Below are positions 23,001 through 34,009 of a DNA stretch of 64,000 nt, in pieces (the first letter of the stretch is position 1; every line of letters begins with the position of its first letter). The stretch is from Halicephalobus mephisto (Eukaryota > Nematoda > Chromadorea > Rhabditida > Panagrolaimidae), in the NCBI GenBank assembly GCA_009193035.1, contig SWDT01000257.1, forward strand, positions 124,001 to 188,000, given 5' to 3'. Both the position numbers and the translations under genes were made by a program. Under the pieces are notes generated by a model. That model had not been told where the DNA came from. It did no database searches and saw nothing but the letters and a program-made list of their open reading frames with translations.

Positions 23001-23469
23001 ATATTTTACCTTAAATTTTGTTGACGGCAAATTTTCTGAGCGATGGGCTGAGTAAAAGATTCAGCACATAGGGGCAAAAAAGATCCATCTTCATCCTTGA
23101 CTTCGACCAAAGATTCATCGTTGATCCTAAAACGAAAATTTAAATAATTTTAATTTTTTTCATTTTTTTATTAATTTAAATGATTTTTACTTTTTTATTC
23201 TTTGTAATATTTTTAATATTTTAAATTTTTTATTAATTTAAATAATTTTTATTTTTTTATTAATTTAATATTTAAATAATTTTTACTTTTTTATTTTTTA
23301 ATTCTTTTAATTTTTTTAATTTTTTAAATTATAAAAAATTTTTAAATTAATAAAAATAATTCTTTTTAATTTTTTTTATTAATTTTTACCTGAATTCTGG
23401 AGTAAAAGAATTTAATGAAGGAAGAAATATCAAAATTGAAATTGATGTCCATAATTTTGAGTTCCACAT
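17088..23469 (-). CDS. svh-1: SVH-1-like secreted multidomain trypsin-family protease
   Basis: Eleven exons join in phase (23,469-23,390; 23,126-23,010; 22,666-22,530; 22,483-22,292; 21,575-21,006; 20,534-20,443; 20,390-20,234; 19,420-18,520; 18,181-17,904; 17,450-17,274; 17,215-17,088), giving about 942 residues. Order: signal peptide (start MWNSKLW), SRCR-like segment, C-type-lectin-like domain (about 112-236), kringle (about 243-316), LDL-receptor class A (about 330-365), PAN/apple module (from 397), SRCR, second LDLa (about 546-582), second SRCR (about 586-660), trypsin domain. Activation is predicted after FAR703 before VVRG. The triad is intact: His746 in TAAHC, Asp794 in HDIAIL, Ser891 in GDSGGP, with Asp885 in the S1 position giving Arg/Lys preference. 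C. elegans SVH-1 is an HGF/plasminogen-like growth factor acting through the SVH-2 receptor in axon regeneration. Assignment rests on domain layout, not on a search; neurotrypsin-like proteases share kringle, SRCR and trypsin domains. Confidence 0.8.
17600..17870 (-). repeat. Dispersed CTGTACCCCATGTACCGTAATC repeat, copy 1
   Basis: Lies in an intron of the protease gene. It shares GAGTTTTCAGAAATACATGG, AGGTGACTTTAGAAATGTCT and a TACAGTATTTTATATCTG phrase with the copies at 20,563, 29,490 and 46,030. Confidence 0.8.
18190..18500. repeat. AT-rich intronic tandem repeat
   Basis: An intron of the protease gene is filled with about a dozen copies of a unit like AATTTTTTTAAATTCATATTTT, about 24-28 bp long. 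No gene is seen. Confidence 0.8.
19560..20190. repeat. Intronic degenerate array of GGGACACA..TATCTG phrases
   Basis: The intron between the PAN exon and the next exon of the protease is filled with short phrases such as CCGAGACACATGT, GGGACAGGATTATCATG and AACTATCTCTTTGGGAAATA. The two longest blocks start near 19,700 and 19,830. No gene is seen. Confidence 0.7.
20563..20950 (-). repeat. Dispersed CTGTACCCCATGTACCGTAATC repeat, copy 2
   Basis: Intronic copy. The final segment (GGATACAGTATCCTATATTT to GATTTTCATATGTCAG) is duplicated. Confidence 0.8.
21600..22170. repeat. Intronic tandem repeat, about 130-bp unit
   Basis: Three units share AAAAAGTACCTCTAACAAGG, TAGATTCTGAATCTGGAATC and AGAATCCTGGATTCTGAAG. 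They lie in the intron upstream of the lectin/kringle exon of the protease gene. Confidence 0.8.
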
Positions 23470-23537
23470 CCAACATTTATCGATGAATTTATTTTTTTCA
23501 AAAAGGTTTATTCAATTTTCTTGTTGACTAGTCTTCC

Positions 23538-24290
23538 TGCGTCGAGATCTGTAAAGTGGTCAGCATTAAAATCAAAGTAAAAATAAACTTTGTAATTTTC
23601 TCGCGATGTTTAGATAGATCAAAATCAAAATTTGCAGGTTGCGCGCGACTTTTGGATAAATAATAAATAAATATAAAAGTCATAATCAAAGTAAAAATTG
23701 CAATATGCTCGCAATGTTTAGGCAGGTAGGTCGAGATCAAAGTCAAACCTGCAAGTTGCTCGCAATATCTGAACAAATAAGTTAAGATTAAAATCAAAAT
23801 TAAATCTGCAGATTGCTGGCAACTTTCTAGACAAATAAGTCAAAATTAAATCTGCAGATTGCTCGCAACTTTCTAGACAAATAAGTCAAAATTAAATCTG
23901 CAGATTGTTCGCAACTTTCTAGACAAATAAGTCAAAATTAAATCTGCAGGTTGCTCGCAACTTTCTAGACAAATAAGTCAAAATTAAATCTGCAGGTTGC
24001 TCGCAACTTTCTAGACAAATAAGTCAAAATTAAATCTGCAGGTTGCGTGCAATATTTTATGTAAATAGATCGACAAATAAGTCAAAATAAAAATAAAAAT
24101 AAAATTTGCCGGTTTCATGCAAATTTCTGGACAAATAAGTCGACAAAAATAAAATCTGCAGATTGCTCGCGATATTTTGACAGACAAGTTTTCATATTCA
24201 AATTTATAAATATTTCAAAATCGAACTAAAATTTACAATTTGCTTACAACATTTGACAAGCTAATCCAATTTTTTCGAAAATATTGAATC
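23538..24290 (-). repeat. TIR-capped minisatellite, locus C
   Basis: Lies about 70 bases upstream of the protease start codon. The centre holds six nearly identical 46-bp units (AAATCTGCAGATTGCTCGCA plus ACTTTCTAGACAAATAAGTC) from about 23,801 to 24,060. Read on the minus strand it starts with TTGGATTAGCTTGTCAAATG near 24,275 and ends GACCACTTTACAGATCTCGA near 23,541, the same two ends as the other loci. Confidence 0.85.
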
Positions 24291-24639
24291 TGATTTTGAC
24301 CATTTTACAAATCTCGATTTTGGCCGAAAAACAAACTTTACTGGTATCCGTCAACGTAACAAAAAAATTTTTTCAAATATCGAATTGAATTTTTCACTTA
24401 GCAGAGACAGTTTATTCCACGTTTATGACAGTTCTAGTTTGTCCTGTCTGAGCTTATTGCGCAACATACCGAAAACGTGAATGAGACTTCTAGTTTCCGG
24501 CCGTGACTGTCAAAATTGAAACCAACTTGTTTTTTTTAATTGTCAAACACAATTCAGTTCCAGAAACAAAGATGGAACCACTCAAATTCAAATTTTTAAA
24601 AAATAAAATTCAAAAAAAATTTTTTTTTTAAATTCACAT

Positions 24640-24990
24640 TTTTAAAATTTCAGGTTTTAAAAAAAATATTTAAAAAATTTTTTAAAATCTTTAATATTCA
24701 AATTTTTAAAATTTCAGATTTTTAAAAAATTCTATTTTTAAATTTTTAAAAATCTTTAATATTTAATTTTTAAAATTTCAGATGTTTTAAAAAATTATAT
24801 TTTTGAATTTTTTCAAAAATCTTTAATATTTGATTTTTAAAATTTCAGATTTTTTAAAAAATTCTATTTTTGAATTTTTAAAAATCTTTGATATTTGAAT
24901 TTTAAAATTTCAGATTTAAAAAAAATTATATTTTTAAAATTTTAGAATTTGTAAAAAATGTTATTTTTAAAATTTTAGAATTTGCTTTAA
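24640..24990. repeat. AT-rich tandem repeat, about 60-bp unit
   Basis: Five or six units like TTTAAAATTTCAGATTTTTA followed by AAAAATTCTATTTTTGAA. No gene is seen between the array at 24,290 and the receptor gene. One short frame at 25,043-25,133 (contains LIPGGLPVSFLLKKNLLSIA) follows an acceptor but hits a stop, and may be 5' untranslated. Confidence 0.7.
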
Positions 24991-25198
24991 AATAGTTTTG
25001 AAATTTTCAAAATCTTGGATACTTTTGTTTTATAAAATTTTAGGAATTCGAGATTCCCTGATTCCCGGAGGTTTGCCAGTTTCCTTCCTATTGAAGAAAA
25101 ATCTGCTTTCAATTGCCATCGGCAAACATTCATGAGTAACTAAATACGTGAATAGGGAAGATTTATTTTGTGAATTAAATTATAAAATTAAAATTAAA

Positions 25199-28100
25199 AT
25201 GAAATTGCTGATTAGTGACTCGCCTCCATTTGCGTTTAACAATTGTGCAATTTTTCCTGTTTTTGAACCGACGATTAATTGTCGGTTTCCTGGTTACGGT
25301 ATTGAAGTAGGAAAAAATTTTAAAATTAAATTAAATTATTTTTTAAGATAATGAAGATGCTGATTGATTACGCAAAAATAAAATTGGAACCTTATGTTGT
25401 GGATGCTACTGTAGTTGAATGGGGAAGTTTTGTAAGTTTTCAAGGATGTACGGTAGTCAATCCCCCGAGGCAATTTGTCTTCAGAGGTAGATTTTTATGG
25501 ATAGTCGATCCCCAGGGAAAGTAGAACTCTAAAAATAATCGGTCTTCAAAAACGGTTGTTTTTTACATAAAAAAGTAGTTTTTAGTACAATAATAAATAA
25601 AATTCGTCACAAATGTCTACTATTTATGAAAAATGTGACGATTGTGTTAATTTTCATCAAATTTAATAATTGTAAAAAACCAAAAATTACAATTTTTGTG
25701 TTTATATCGGAACTGTTTTTGGATAGTGATTTTGACAGTTCCAATAAAGTTTGGATAGTGACTAGAAAGCCGTGATCTTATTTGAAAATAGACACTATCC
25801 AAAATCTCTGCACACAAAAAAGTAGTTTTCAGTACAGTAATGAATAGAATTCGTCACATTTCCTTCACAAATGCCAAATATTTATGAAAATTATAACGAC
25901 TGTTACATTTGCGTCACATTTCGTAATTAATAAAAAACCAAAAGTCACAATTTTTTGTGTAAAAACATTCAGTCCCCAAGGAAAATTGACTTTTAAGGAT
26001 AATTGGTCCCTGAAGATAATCACTTTTCAGAGATTGCTGTTTTTTAAGGATATTCAGTCCCCAAGGGAAACTGATCTTTGAGGACAGTTGATCTCCATGG
26101 ATAATTGATCCCCAGATATTGTTTTTTTGTAGGAATAAATAGTCCCCCAGAATAATAGATCTTCAAGAAAAATTGATTCCTAAGGATACGTGGTCTCTAT
26201 TCTATTTATTCCCATATCGCACATTCAAAGTTCACAAACAATACTAAAGTCAAACTCCTTGTACCTTTGATCCAACTCATCCGTCGGTGCGAGCCTTCTG
26301 TTCCTAGGATCTTGGGATTCTTCTTATCATCTAGCTTGTTTTGGTTAACCGGGCCTCTAATGGGAGATATCCAGAGGGCTTCGCTTCTTTAGCCTACAAG
26401 CAGCTTGCGGGCTAGGCTTCTAGCCGGTCTTCGGTCGGGAATCGAACCCGGGTCTCGTGAATTTGAATTCACGTGTACGTGGTCTCTAAGAAGAATTTAT
26501 TCCTATGGACAAGCGTTTTCCAAAAGCACTAAGTTTTTTTTTTTGGAAAAAATCATCTCTGAACAAATTGATTCTTATAGACAATTGCCTTTCAAAAACA
26601 GTTTTTTTCTAAGAATAATAACTCTTCAAAAATAATCCCCCTATAGATAAAAATCCTTCAAAACAGTTCTTTCCTAAGGATAATAATTTTCCAGAGACGA
26701 TTTCTCTATAGACAATTACTCCCCACGGGTAATCCTTCTACAAATAATAACTCCCTGCAAATGTTCTTTCCTAAGAATAATAACTCGAAAATAATCTCCC
26801 TATAGATAAAAAATTGCTGAAAACAATTCTCTCATAGACAATTACTCCCTCATGGATAGTCTCCCTATAGACAATAACTTTTCAGAAACAATTCTCTTAT
26901 AGACAATTACTCCCCTACGAGAATCCCCCCTATAAACAATAACTTCTCAGAAACAATTCTTTTATAGACAATAACTTCCTAGAGACGATTCTCTTATAGA
27001 CAATTACCCCCTCATGGGTAGTCCCCCTATATATAATAACCTTTCAGAAATAATTCTTTTATAGACAATAACTCCCTAAAAACAATCCCCCTATAGATAA
27101 AAAAAACCCCTATGAGTAGTCCTTCCATAGATAAAAACTCCCTAGAAACAGTCCCTCTGTAGATAAAAACTCCCCAGAAATAATTTCTTCTCATGGGCAA
27201 TTACTCCTGAAAAATAATTCCTTCTCCATTTCATCATCTTGTTGTCATTTTTTCGTTTTGAGATTAATGTTTTGATCATCAAAATACTAATCAAAAATTT
27301 TATTTTTTTAGTTTTAAAACAAATTTAAATCCAAAGACCAAATGCCTCAGGGTAACTACTGTGTAATCCTTTTAAATTCTACAATAATTTTAATTTTAAA
27401 TCAGGAAAACGGTAACTGGACAGGAATGATGAAAATCCTCGAGGAAGGCGTCGTGGACGTCATGACTGACATCATGCAGTACACAGACCAAAGGGCAGCG
27501 GATTTCGATTATTCTTATCCCTTATACAATGTACTTTATTTCGTTACGTGTTCATTAATCTGATCCAAAGCTGTTAATTTTCAATTTTTAAAAGGAATTT
27601 TGAATTAATTAAAAATCGAAAATAGAGAAATTCAAATCTAAACTTAACTAATTTAAACTCAAAATTGAAATATTCGGATTTAAATTGAAAGTTTTTGATT
27701 TTGAAATTAAATAATTAAAATTTTAAAATAGAGAAACTTAAATCTAAACTTAACTAATTTAAACTCAAAATCGAAATATTCGGATTCAAAATTAACTACT
27801 TCGAATTCAAATTGATGATTTTTGATTTTGAAATTAAATAATTAAAATTCAAATCTAAACTTAACTAATTTAAGTTCAAAATCGAAATATTCGGATTCAA
27901 AATTAACTACTTCGGATTCAAATTGAAGATTTTTGATTTCGAAATTAAATAATTAAAATTTAAATCTAAACTTAATTAATTTAAGTTCAAAATCGAAATA
28001 TTCGGATTCAAATTGATGATTTTTGATTTCGAAATTAAATAATTAAAATTTTAAAATAGAGAAATTCAAATCTAAATTTAACTAATTTAAGTTTAAAATT

Positions 28101-30734
28101 GAAATATTCGGATTCAAATTGATGATTTTTGACTTCGAAATTAAATAATTAAAATTCGAAAATAGAGAAATTCAAATCTAAATTTAACTAATTTAAGCTT
28201 AAAATCGAACAATTTTGATTTCGAATTTAACAAATTAAAATTTAAAAAATTGAAAAATCTTAACTCAAAATTAACTAATTTAAGTTTAAAATTTAAAGTT
28301 TTGATTTCAAACCTTAACAATTCAATTTCAAAAATTTTTAAATTTCAATTCAAATTTAACTGTCTGAATTTTGAAATTGAAAGAAAAATTTAATTTAATT
28401 CAAATTAGTTCGAAAATTCAAAAAAAATTTAATTTAAAAAAAATCAAAAAAATTTAAAAAAATTTAAAAATTTAAAAAAAATTTTGATTTGATTTTATTC
28501 AGCTTCAAATAGTCTACATCACGAAGCAGAAACCGCACGATCTTTATTATTACCTCTGGGACTCCATCTCGCCCTTCGGCATCACCACTTGGTTGTCTTT
28601 ATTTTTTTTATTTTTTTCATTGACTATCGTATCAGTGATAATACAGTACGCCGAATGGAAACTTGGATTTTTGAAGACATTTGACTGGACTACAGTAAGA
28701 CAAAAAAAAAATAAAATTAATAATTTTTTTTTTGCAGAAAGTCGGACAATATGTTCGAATTGTTTTTTACCAAATAAATCGACCTATGTACTCCCATACA
28801 GTATCCGATAAAATTATTTTTATAACTTTCGGATTTATGCTGGTGGCCCTTTTTTCCCGTTTATACGGGGCCTTCCTGTTATCTCCATTGTTGATCCAAA
28901 TAGATTATCCTCCATTCAAAAACTTCGATGAATTGATCAGCCTCATCAAGTCCGGATCCTATCATGTCGTCGTAGATGAAGCAAATTACAAAGCTTATTG
29001 GTATTTTTCTCAATTTTAAAAATTGATATTTTTTTATTTTTAAAATTTCTAAAAATTGGTATTCTTTTAAATTTTAAAAAATTGATACTTTTTATTTTTG
29101 AAATTTCTAAAAATTGATATTTTTTATTTTTTAAATTTTTAAAAATTTATACTTTTTTATTTTTTTTTAAATTGATGTTTTTAATTTTTTTTAAGTTGAT
29201 ATTTTTAATATTTATTTTTTTAATTTAAAAAGTTACAGGTATTATGAATATTTGCGGACTTCCAATGACTCTCACTTCAGACGATTACGAAATGCGCTGC
29301 AAAAAAATCCTCTTCTTATTGTTGATAACATTACTGCGGCTTTGGACATTGTAGAAAGAGGAAGTTACGTTTATCCCACTCAACAAGATCAGCCTGAGAT
29401 GGTGGAAGCCAGAACGAGATGTAATCTCATTTTTCTGGATGTCGGTAAGTCAATGAAGGATTTCATAAGTCTGCAAAAGTTTCAAATCCGAATTTCCGGG
29501 GATTACTATAGACACTATTTATAGAATGTTTGAAAATCTGACATATGAAAATCAATTTTAAAAGATAAATATAGGGTGCTGTACCCCATGTACCGTAATC
29601 CAAAAACCGATTCTCATGGGGTACTGTAGGATCAATCATGATTTTTAGAATATTGAAAATCTGACATATGAAAATTAATTTAAAAAAACAGATATAAAAT
29701 ACTGTACCCCATGTACCGTAATCTAGACATTTCTAAAGTCACCTAAAACCATGTATTTCTGAAAACTCAATTTCGAAATCCCCGGAGAAAATCAAAATTA
29801 TAGACCATTTTAGTTCTTAAAAACTTCCGAAAATTCGTGTCGAAATTGCTTTGTAAGAAATTTTTATAAAAACTTGATAAAAATTATCTTTCTAAAATTA
29901 TATAAACTTGGTTTTTTTTACTTTTTAGTCCCGACTGGAAAATTTGAAAAAATTCGTGTCGGAATTATTTTGTAAAACATTTTCCAAAAACAATTAAAAT
30001 TTAATGATCTTTAATTTTTTTACTTTTTGGTCCCGACTGGAAAATTCGAAAAAATTCGTGTCGGAATTATTTTGTAAAACATTTTCTAAAAACGATTAAA
30101 ATTTAATTATCTTTAATTTTTTACTTTTTGGTCTCGACTGGAAAATTCCAAGAAATTCGTGTCGGGATTATTTTGTAAAACATTTTCTAAAAACGATTAA
30201 AATCCAATGATCTTTAATTTTTTACTTTTTTGGTCTCGATTGGAAAATTCCAAAAATTGTCATGAAAAACATTTCTTAAAAGATTCTCATTTTTAATCTT
30301 TTTTAATACGTGATTATTTCAGGACTCCCTCAGACTCGTGGATATTTCCTGTTTCATAAAAATTCGTCTTTTCTGCCTGCTGTAAATCACGCAATCAAGA
30401 TGAACACCAATTTTATTTCTTATATTTTTCAAAAATACTTCACCGAAAATTTCAGACTTGCTGAAAAACAAAAAATATGTCCCAATGAAGAAAAAAATTT
30501 AGAAGCAAAAAAACCATTATGTAAATTTTTTAAATTTAAACGTGATCAGAAAATTAATTTTCAGCTTTGATGTCAACATTCGGAATTTTCTTAATCTTTT
30601 TTATTTCTTTGGGAATTTCTGGAATTTCATTTGTTTTCGAAAAAGGTTATTTTTATTTCAGTAACTCAAGGACAGCTCGTGAGAGGAAACCAAGTACTCA
30701 AACAATATCCGTCGTAAATGACACCATTTGTTAA
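25199..30734 (+). CDS. Divergent ionotropic glutamate-receptor-like channel protein
   Basis: Eight exons join in phase: 25,199-25,306; 25,348-25,431; 27,405-27,530; 28,503-28,694; 28,738-29,000; 29,239-29,444; 30,323-30,520; 30,565-30,734, giving about 448 residues. The protein begins directly in the S1 ligand-binding half (LLISDSPPFAF, PGYGIEIMKMLIDYAKIKLE, then WTGMMKILEEGVVDVMTDIM), so there is no amino-terminal domain. M1 is the hydrophobic run starting WLSLFFLFFSL. M3 is near LVALFSRLYGAFLLSPLL, where typical receptors have SYTANLAAF. S2 runs to the 30.5-kb exon, and M4 is TFGIFLIFFISLGISGISFV. The re-entrant pore segment is not recognisable by eye. This is the compact IR-like or divergent iGluR type found in nematodes and insects. 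Ligand unknown. AATAAA at 30,748-30,753. No signal peptide is seen, so an upstream exon may be missing. Confidence 0.8.
25562..25968. mobile_element. MITE-like element, copy 2 (inverted)
   Basis: Lies in the second intron of the receptor gene, in reverse orientation to copy 1. It shares TTGGATAGTGACTAGAAAGC and GAAAATAGACACTATCCAAA. Confidence 0.75.
26215..26490 (-). mobile_element. tRNA-related SINE-like element
   Basis: A GC-rich block inside an AT-rich intron of the receptor gene. The minus strand contains a perfect Pol III B-box (GGGTTCGATTCCCGACC), preceded by a stem-loop with a Leu-type CAA anticodon-like loop (CGTGAATTCAAATTCACG, loop one base too long). No matching acceptor stem or clear A-box is found, so it is not a working tRNA. 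The roughly 200 unique bases beyond the B-box suit a tRNA-headed SINE body. Confidence 0.4.
26500..27215. repeat. Intronic degenerate array, CTATAGACAATAACTCCC units
   Basis: About eighteen diverged units of about 35-45 bp such as CCCCTATAGACAATAACTCC and CAGAAACAATTCTCTTATAG. They lie in the receptor gene's large second intron. The stretch 25,970-26,210 holds earlier, worse-preserved units. No gene is seen. Confidence 0.8.
27560..28490. repeat. Intronic tandem repeat, about 110-bp unit
   Basis: About seven units share AAATCTAAACTTAACTAATT, TCAAAATCGAAATATTCGGA and TTTGATTTCGAAATTAAATA. They fill the third intron of the receptor gene. Confidence 0.85.
29490..30300 (+). repeat. Dispersed intronic repeats (CTGTACCCCATG and CGTGTCGGGACC families)
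   Basis: The intron before the S2 exon holds copy 3 of the GTACCCCATGTACCGTAATC family (29,490-29,800), followed by about four 100-bp units of the GGTCCCGACTGGAAAATTCG family. No gene is seen. Confidence 0.8.
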
Positions 30735-30754
30735 ATAACGTTTTTTAAATAAAA

Positions 30755-32000
30755 ATTAAAAATTAAATAATTTGTTGAATTAATTTTTTTAAATTAAAAA
30801 TTAAATAATTTGTTAAATAACATTTTTTAAATAAAAATTAAAAATTAAATAATTTGTTAAGTAAATTTTTTTTTAAATTAAATACTTTATTAAATAAAAT
30901 TTTTTTAAAATAAAAATAAAAGAATTAAATAATTTGTTGAATTAATTTTTTTTTAAAATTAAATAATTTGTTGAATTAATTTTTTTAAATTAAAAATTAA
31001 AAATTAAATAATTTGTTAAATAAATTTTTTTTAAAATTAAATACTTTATTAAATAACATTTTTTAAATAAAAATTAAAAATTAAATAATTTTCTTTTAAA
31101 TTAAAAATTAAATAATTTGTTAAATAACATTTTTTTTAAAATTAAATACTTTATTAAATAACATTTTTTTAAAATAAAAATAAAAGAATTAAATAATTTT
31201 TTTTAAATAAAAAATTAAATAATCTTTTAAATTTAATTTTTTTTAATTAAAAATTAAAAATTAAATAATATTTTTTTAATCAAAATTAAACTTATTAAGT
31301 AAAATTATTTTTTAATAAATAAAACTTAAAAAATTGTATTTTAAAATGTTCAAAATTGAATAATTTTTTGCATAAAATTTTTGAAAAATTTCCATTTTTT
31401 ATTTTGAAAATTAATCATAAATTTTTGAAAAGATTAAAAACTAAAAAATTGCAAAAATTAAAGTACTTATTCAAAATTTTTTTTTGAAAAAAATAAAACT
31501 ATAATTTTCAAAGAACTGAGAATTCTTAAAATTGAACTATTTATTATTTATAATTTCCTTAGAAAAAAAATTTGAAAAAATAAAAAATTCTTAAAGAACT
31601 TTGTCCTAAAAGTTTTAAAATTAAATTATTTATTAAAATTTTTTAAATAATTTTATTTTTGAATTTTTAAATTTTTCGTAAAATTAAAAATTAAAAAAAA
31701 ATAAACTTTTTAAAAAAATTTTTTTTAATTTTTAAAAATTTATTTTTTTTAAATTTTATTTTCAAATTTTTTAAATAATTTTTTTTTAATTTTTAAAAAT
31801 TTATTTTTTTCGTTTAAATTTTAAATAATTTTTTTTGATTTTTTAAAATTTATTTTTTTTTAATTTTGAAAAATTACGATTTTTAAAAAATGTTATTAAA
31901 AATTTTCCAATAATTTTATATAAAAACAGGAAATTTATTAAAAAATTTTTAATTATTTAAATGTCAGATGTAAAATTGGGATTTATTTTTAATAATTGAA
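30755..32000. repeat. Low-complexity AT tract downstream of the receptor gene
   Basis: Many repetitions of AAATTAAATAATTTGTTAAATAA. A small GC-richer patch at 32,036-32,075 (GCCGTCTTACGGCCCCCTCG) contains the short palindrome GCCGTCTTACGGC. No gene is seen. Confidence 0.7.
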
Positions 32001-32254
32001 ATCAAGTCCAAAAATTCATTTCAAATAGATTTCTGCCGTCTTACGGCCCCCTCGATTTCGGATTACACCTGACTCATGAGAAAAAAAATAAAAAATACCT
32101 TAACGAATTTTTTCAAATTTGTACTTTAATCAAAATGTGACATTTAAAATTACATAAATTTTGAAAATTAAAATTTCCAAAAATATGATAATTAAAAACG
32201 GAAAATATTAAAAATTACAGTAACTTAAAAGATAAAAATTCCCAAATATTAAAC

Positions 32255-32685
32255 AAAAAAGTAGTTTTCAGTACAGTAATGAATAAAATTTGTCACTATT
32301 TCGTTACTTTTTTCGTCACATATGTCTACTATTTATGAAAAATGTGACGATTGTGTTAATTTCCATCAGATTTAATAATTGTTAAAAAATCAAAAATTAT
32401 AATTTTTGTGTTTATATCGGAACTGTTTTTGGATAGTGATTTTGACAGTTCCGATAAGGTTTGGATAGTGACTAGAAAGCCGTGATCTTATTTGGAAATA
32501 GACACTATCCAAAATCTCTGCACGCAAAAAAGTAGTTTTCAGTACAGTAATGAATAGAATTCGTCACTACTTTGTCACATTTCCTTCACAAATGTCTAAT
32601 ACTTATGAAACCTGTGACGACTATTATACTTGCGTCACATTTCGCAATTATTAAGAAGCCAAAAGTTACAATTTTTGTGTACACA
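32255..32685. mobile_element. MITE-like element, copy 3 (inverted)
   Basis: The best preserved copy: ACAAAAAAGTAGTTTTCAGT at one end and CAATTTTTGTGTACACAG at the other, with TTGGATAGTGACTAGAAAGC in the middle. It lies between the receptor gene and flp-17. Confidence 0.75.
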
Positions 32686-32739
32686 GTATTTACGAAAAAC
32701 CTAAGACTACTGTGATTTTAAAAAATGAGAGTATTTAGA

Positions 32740-33000
32740 AATTACGGTAGTCAATAAATAAAGTATTTTTTTACAGCTACAGTAATCACAAAAAAGTGTT
32801 ATTTTCAGTTACCGTAACTAGTAAAAAAACTTTCTTAAATTACAGTAATTATAAAAAAGTATTATTTTCACAGTTACCGTAACTAGTAAAAAATTATCTG
32901 AAATTACAGTAATCACAAAAAAGTGTTATTTTCACAGTTACCGTAACTAGTAAAAAATCACCTGAAATTACAGTAATTTAAAACAATATTTTTTAACTTC
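32740..33000. repeat. Tandem repeat, about 70-bp unit
   Basis: About four units of CAGTTACCGTAACTAGTAAA plus AAATTACAGTAATCACAAAA, just downstream of the flp-17 3' end. Confidence 0.8.
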
Positions 33001-33032
33001 TTAAAAAACAAAAATAACTGAATTAACATTGT

Positions 33033-33038
33033 TTTATT
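33033..33038 (-). terminator. Poly(A) signal of flp-17
   Basis: AATAAA on the minus strand about 105 bases after the stop codon. Confidence 0.6.
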
Positions 33039-33140
33039 TGCACTCCAATTGAAATTTAAAAAATAAAAATCATCCGAAATTACGGTAATTACAAAAAATG
33101 AATTATTTACTGTAAACTCGTAAAAAATAAAAAACAGAGT

Positions 33141-33983
33141 TCACATTTCTCGTTTTCCGAATCTAACGTAGGAACTTTTGCGTTTTTCGATTTCAGAAAT
33201 CTCGGGATGATTCTCGTTGGAGCCGGATCGGGGACCATTACTGTAAAAATTCATGGATAAAAACCAAGGGAGATTTGGCAAGTCCGCAGAACGTGGACTT
33301 TCAGAATTCAACTGTAAAACTAAATTTTTTTTATTTAAATTTAAATTTAAACTTACATTTGAATTTTCTTCCGATCTTTTGCCAAATCTGACAAAAGCAC
33401 TCTTGCGTTTCTCGAAGGGAATTTTCTGATTATTTACTGCAGTCGGATTTTGATCCATTTTTTCAAAAACTAAAAACTTTCAAAATTAATTTTTAAATAA
33501 TTTCAGAATTTTTAAGTTTAAAATTTTCAAAATTCTTCGATTTAAAAATTCTTAATTTTTAAAGTTCTCAAAATTTAAAATTTAAAGATTTTCGAATTTT
33601 TAATTTTTTTTTTAATTTAAATTTTTTTAAAATTCTAAAATTTTAATTTTTTAAAAATTTAAAAATTTTAATTTTTTAAAAATTTAAAAATTTTAATTTT
33701 TTTTTAAATTTTAAAATTTTTTATTTTTTTTTAATTTTAAAATTTTTTTATTTTTTTTTTTGATTTTGAAGATAGTTGAAAACTTACAGTTTCCACGAGA
33801 TAAGATTTCGTAATACTCGGACAAGATCTGTTCTGTTTCTTTGACGGCTTGTTCGGTCAATCCGCGGATTTTGCAGATGGCCAAGTCCTTGAACATTCCG
33901 GAACAGAGGTCTTCTTTGGTGACCGGATTTGCGTTCACAACGGACATCGCAACGATGAAGGACAAAACGACGATCACGTTCAT
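33141..33983 (-). CDS. flp-17: FMRFamide-like neuropeptide precursor FLP-17
   Basis: Three exons join in phase: 33,983-33,788, 33,469-33,357 and 33,311-33,141, giving 159 residues. The ATG (MNVIVVLSFIVAMS) opens a clear signal peptide. A TTTTCAG acceptor ends ten bases upstream at 33,994, which suits trans-splicing. Two peptides are flanked by basic cleavage sites and carry an amidation Gly: EKR-KSAFVRFG-KR and EKR-KSSYVRFG-KR. KSAFVRFG is the diagnostic FLP-17 peptide. From memory, C. elegans carries KSAFVRFG twice and KSQYIRFG once, so here there is one canonical copy and one variant. In C. elegans FLP-17 is made by BAG neurons and inhibits egg laying through the receptor EGL-6. Remaining sequence is spacer. 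A TAATAAGG-free short 'intron' of 23 bases inside exon 3 was ruled out as too short. Confidence 0.92.
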
Positions 33984-34009
33984 AATGGTCAATCTGAAAA
34001 TAACGATTT

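Noticed and set aside
23801..24060. CRISPR-like regular array of 46-bp units
   Set aside because: Units are contiguous without unique spacers, and the host is a eukaryote; it is a minisatellite.
26400..26480. Functional tRNA-Leu gene on the minus strand
   Set aside because: The B-box is perfect, but there is no pairing acceptor stem, no clear A-box, and the anticodon loop has eight bases.
33220..33260. Possible extra intron in flp-17 exon 3 (TTTTTACAG acceptor)
   Set aside because: The only donor would give an intron of about 23 bases, too short to splice.
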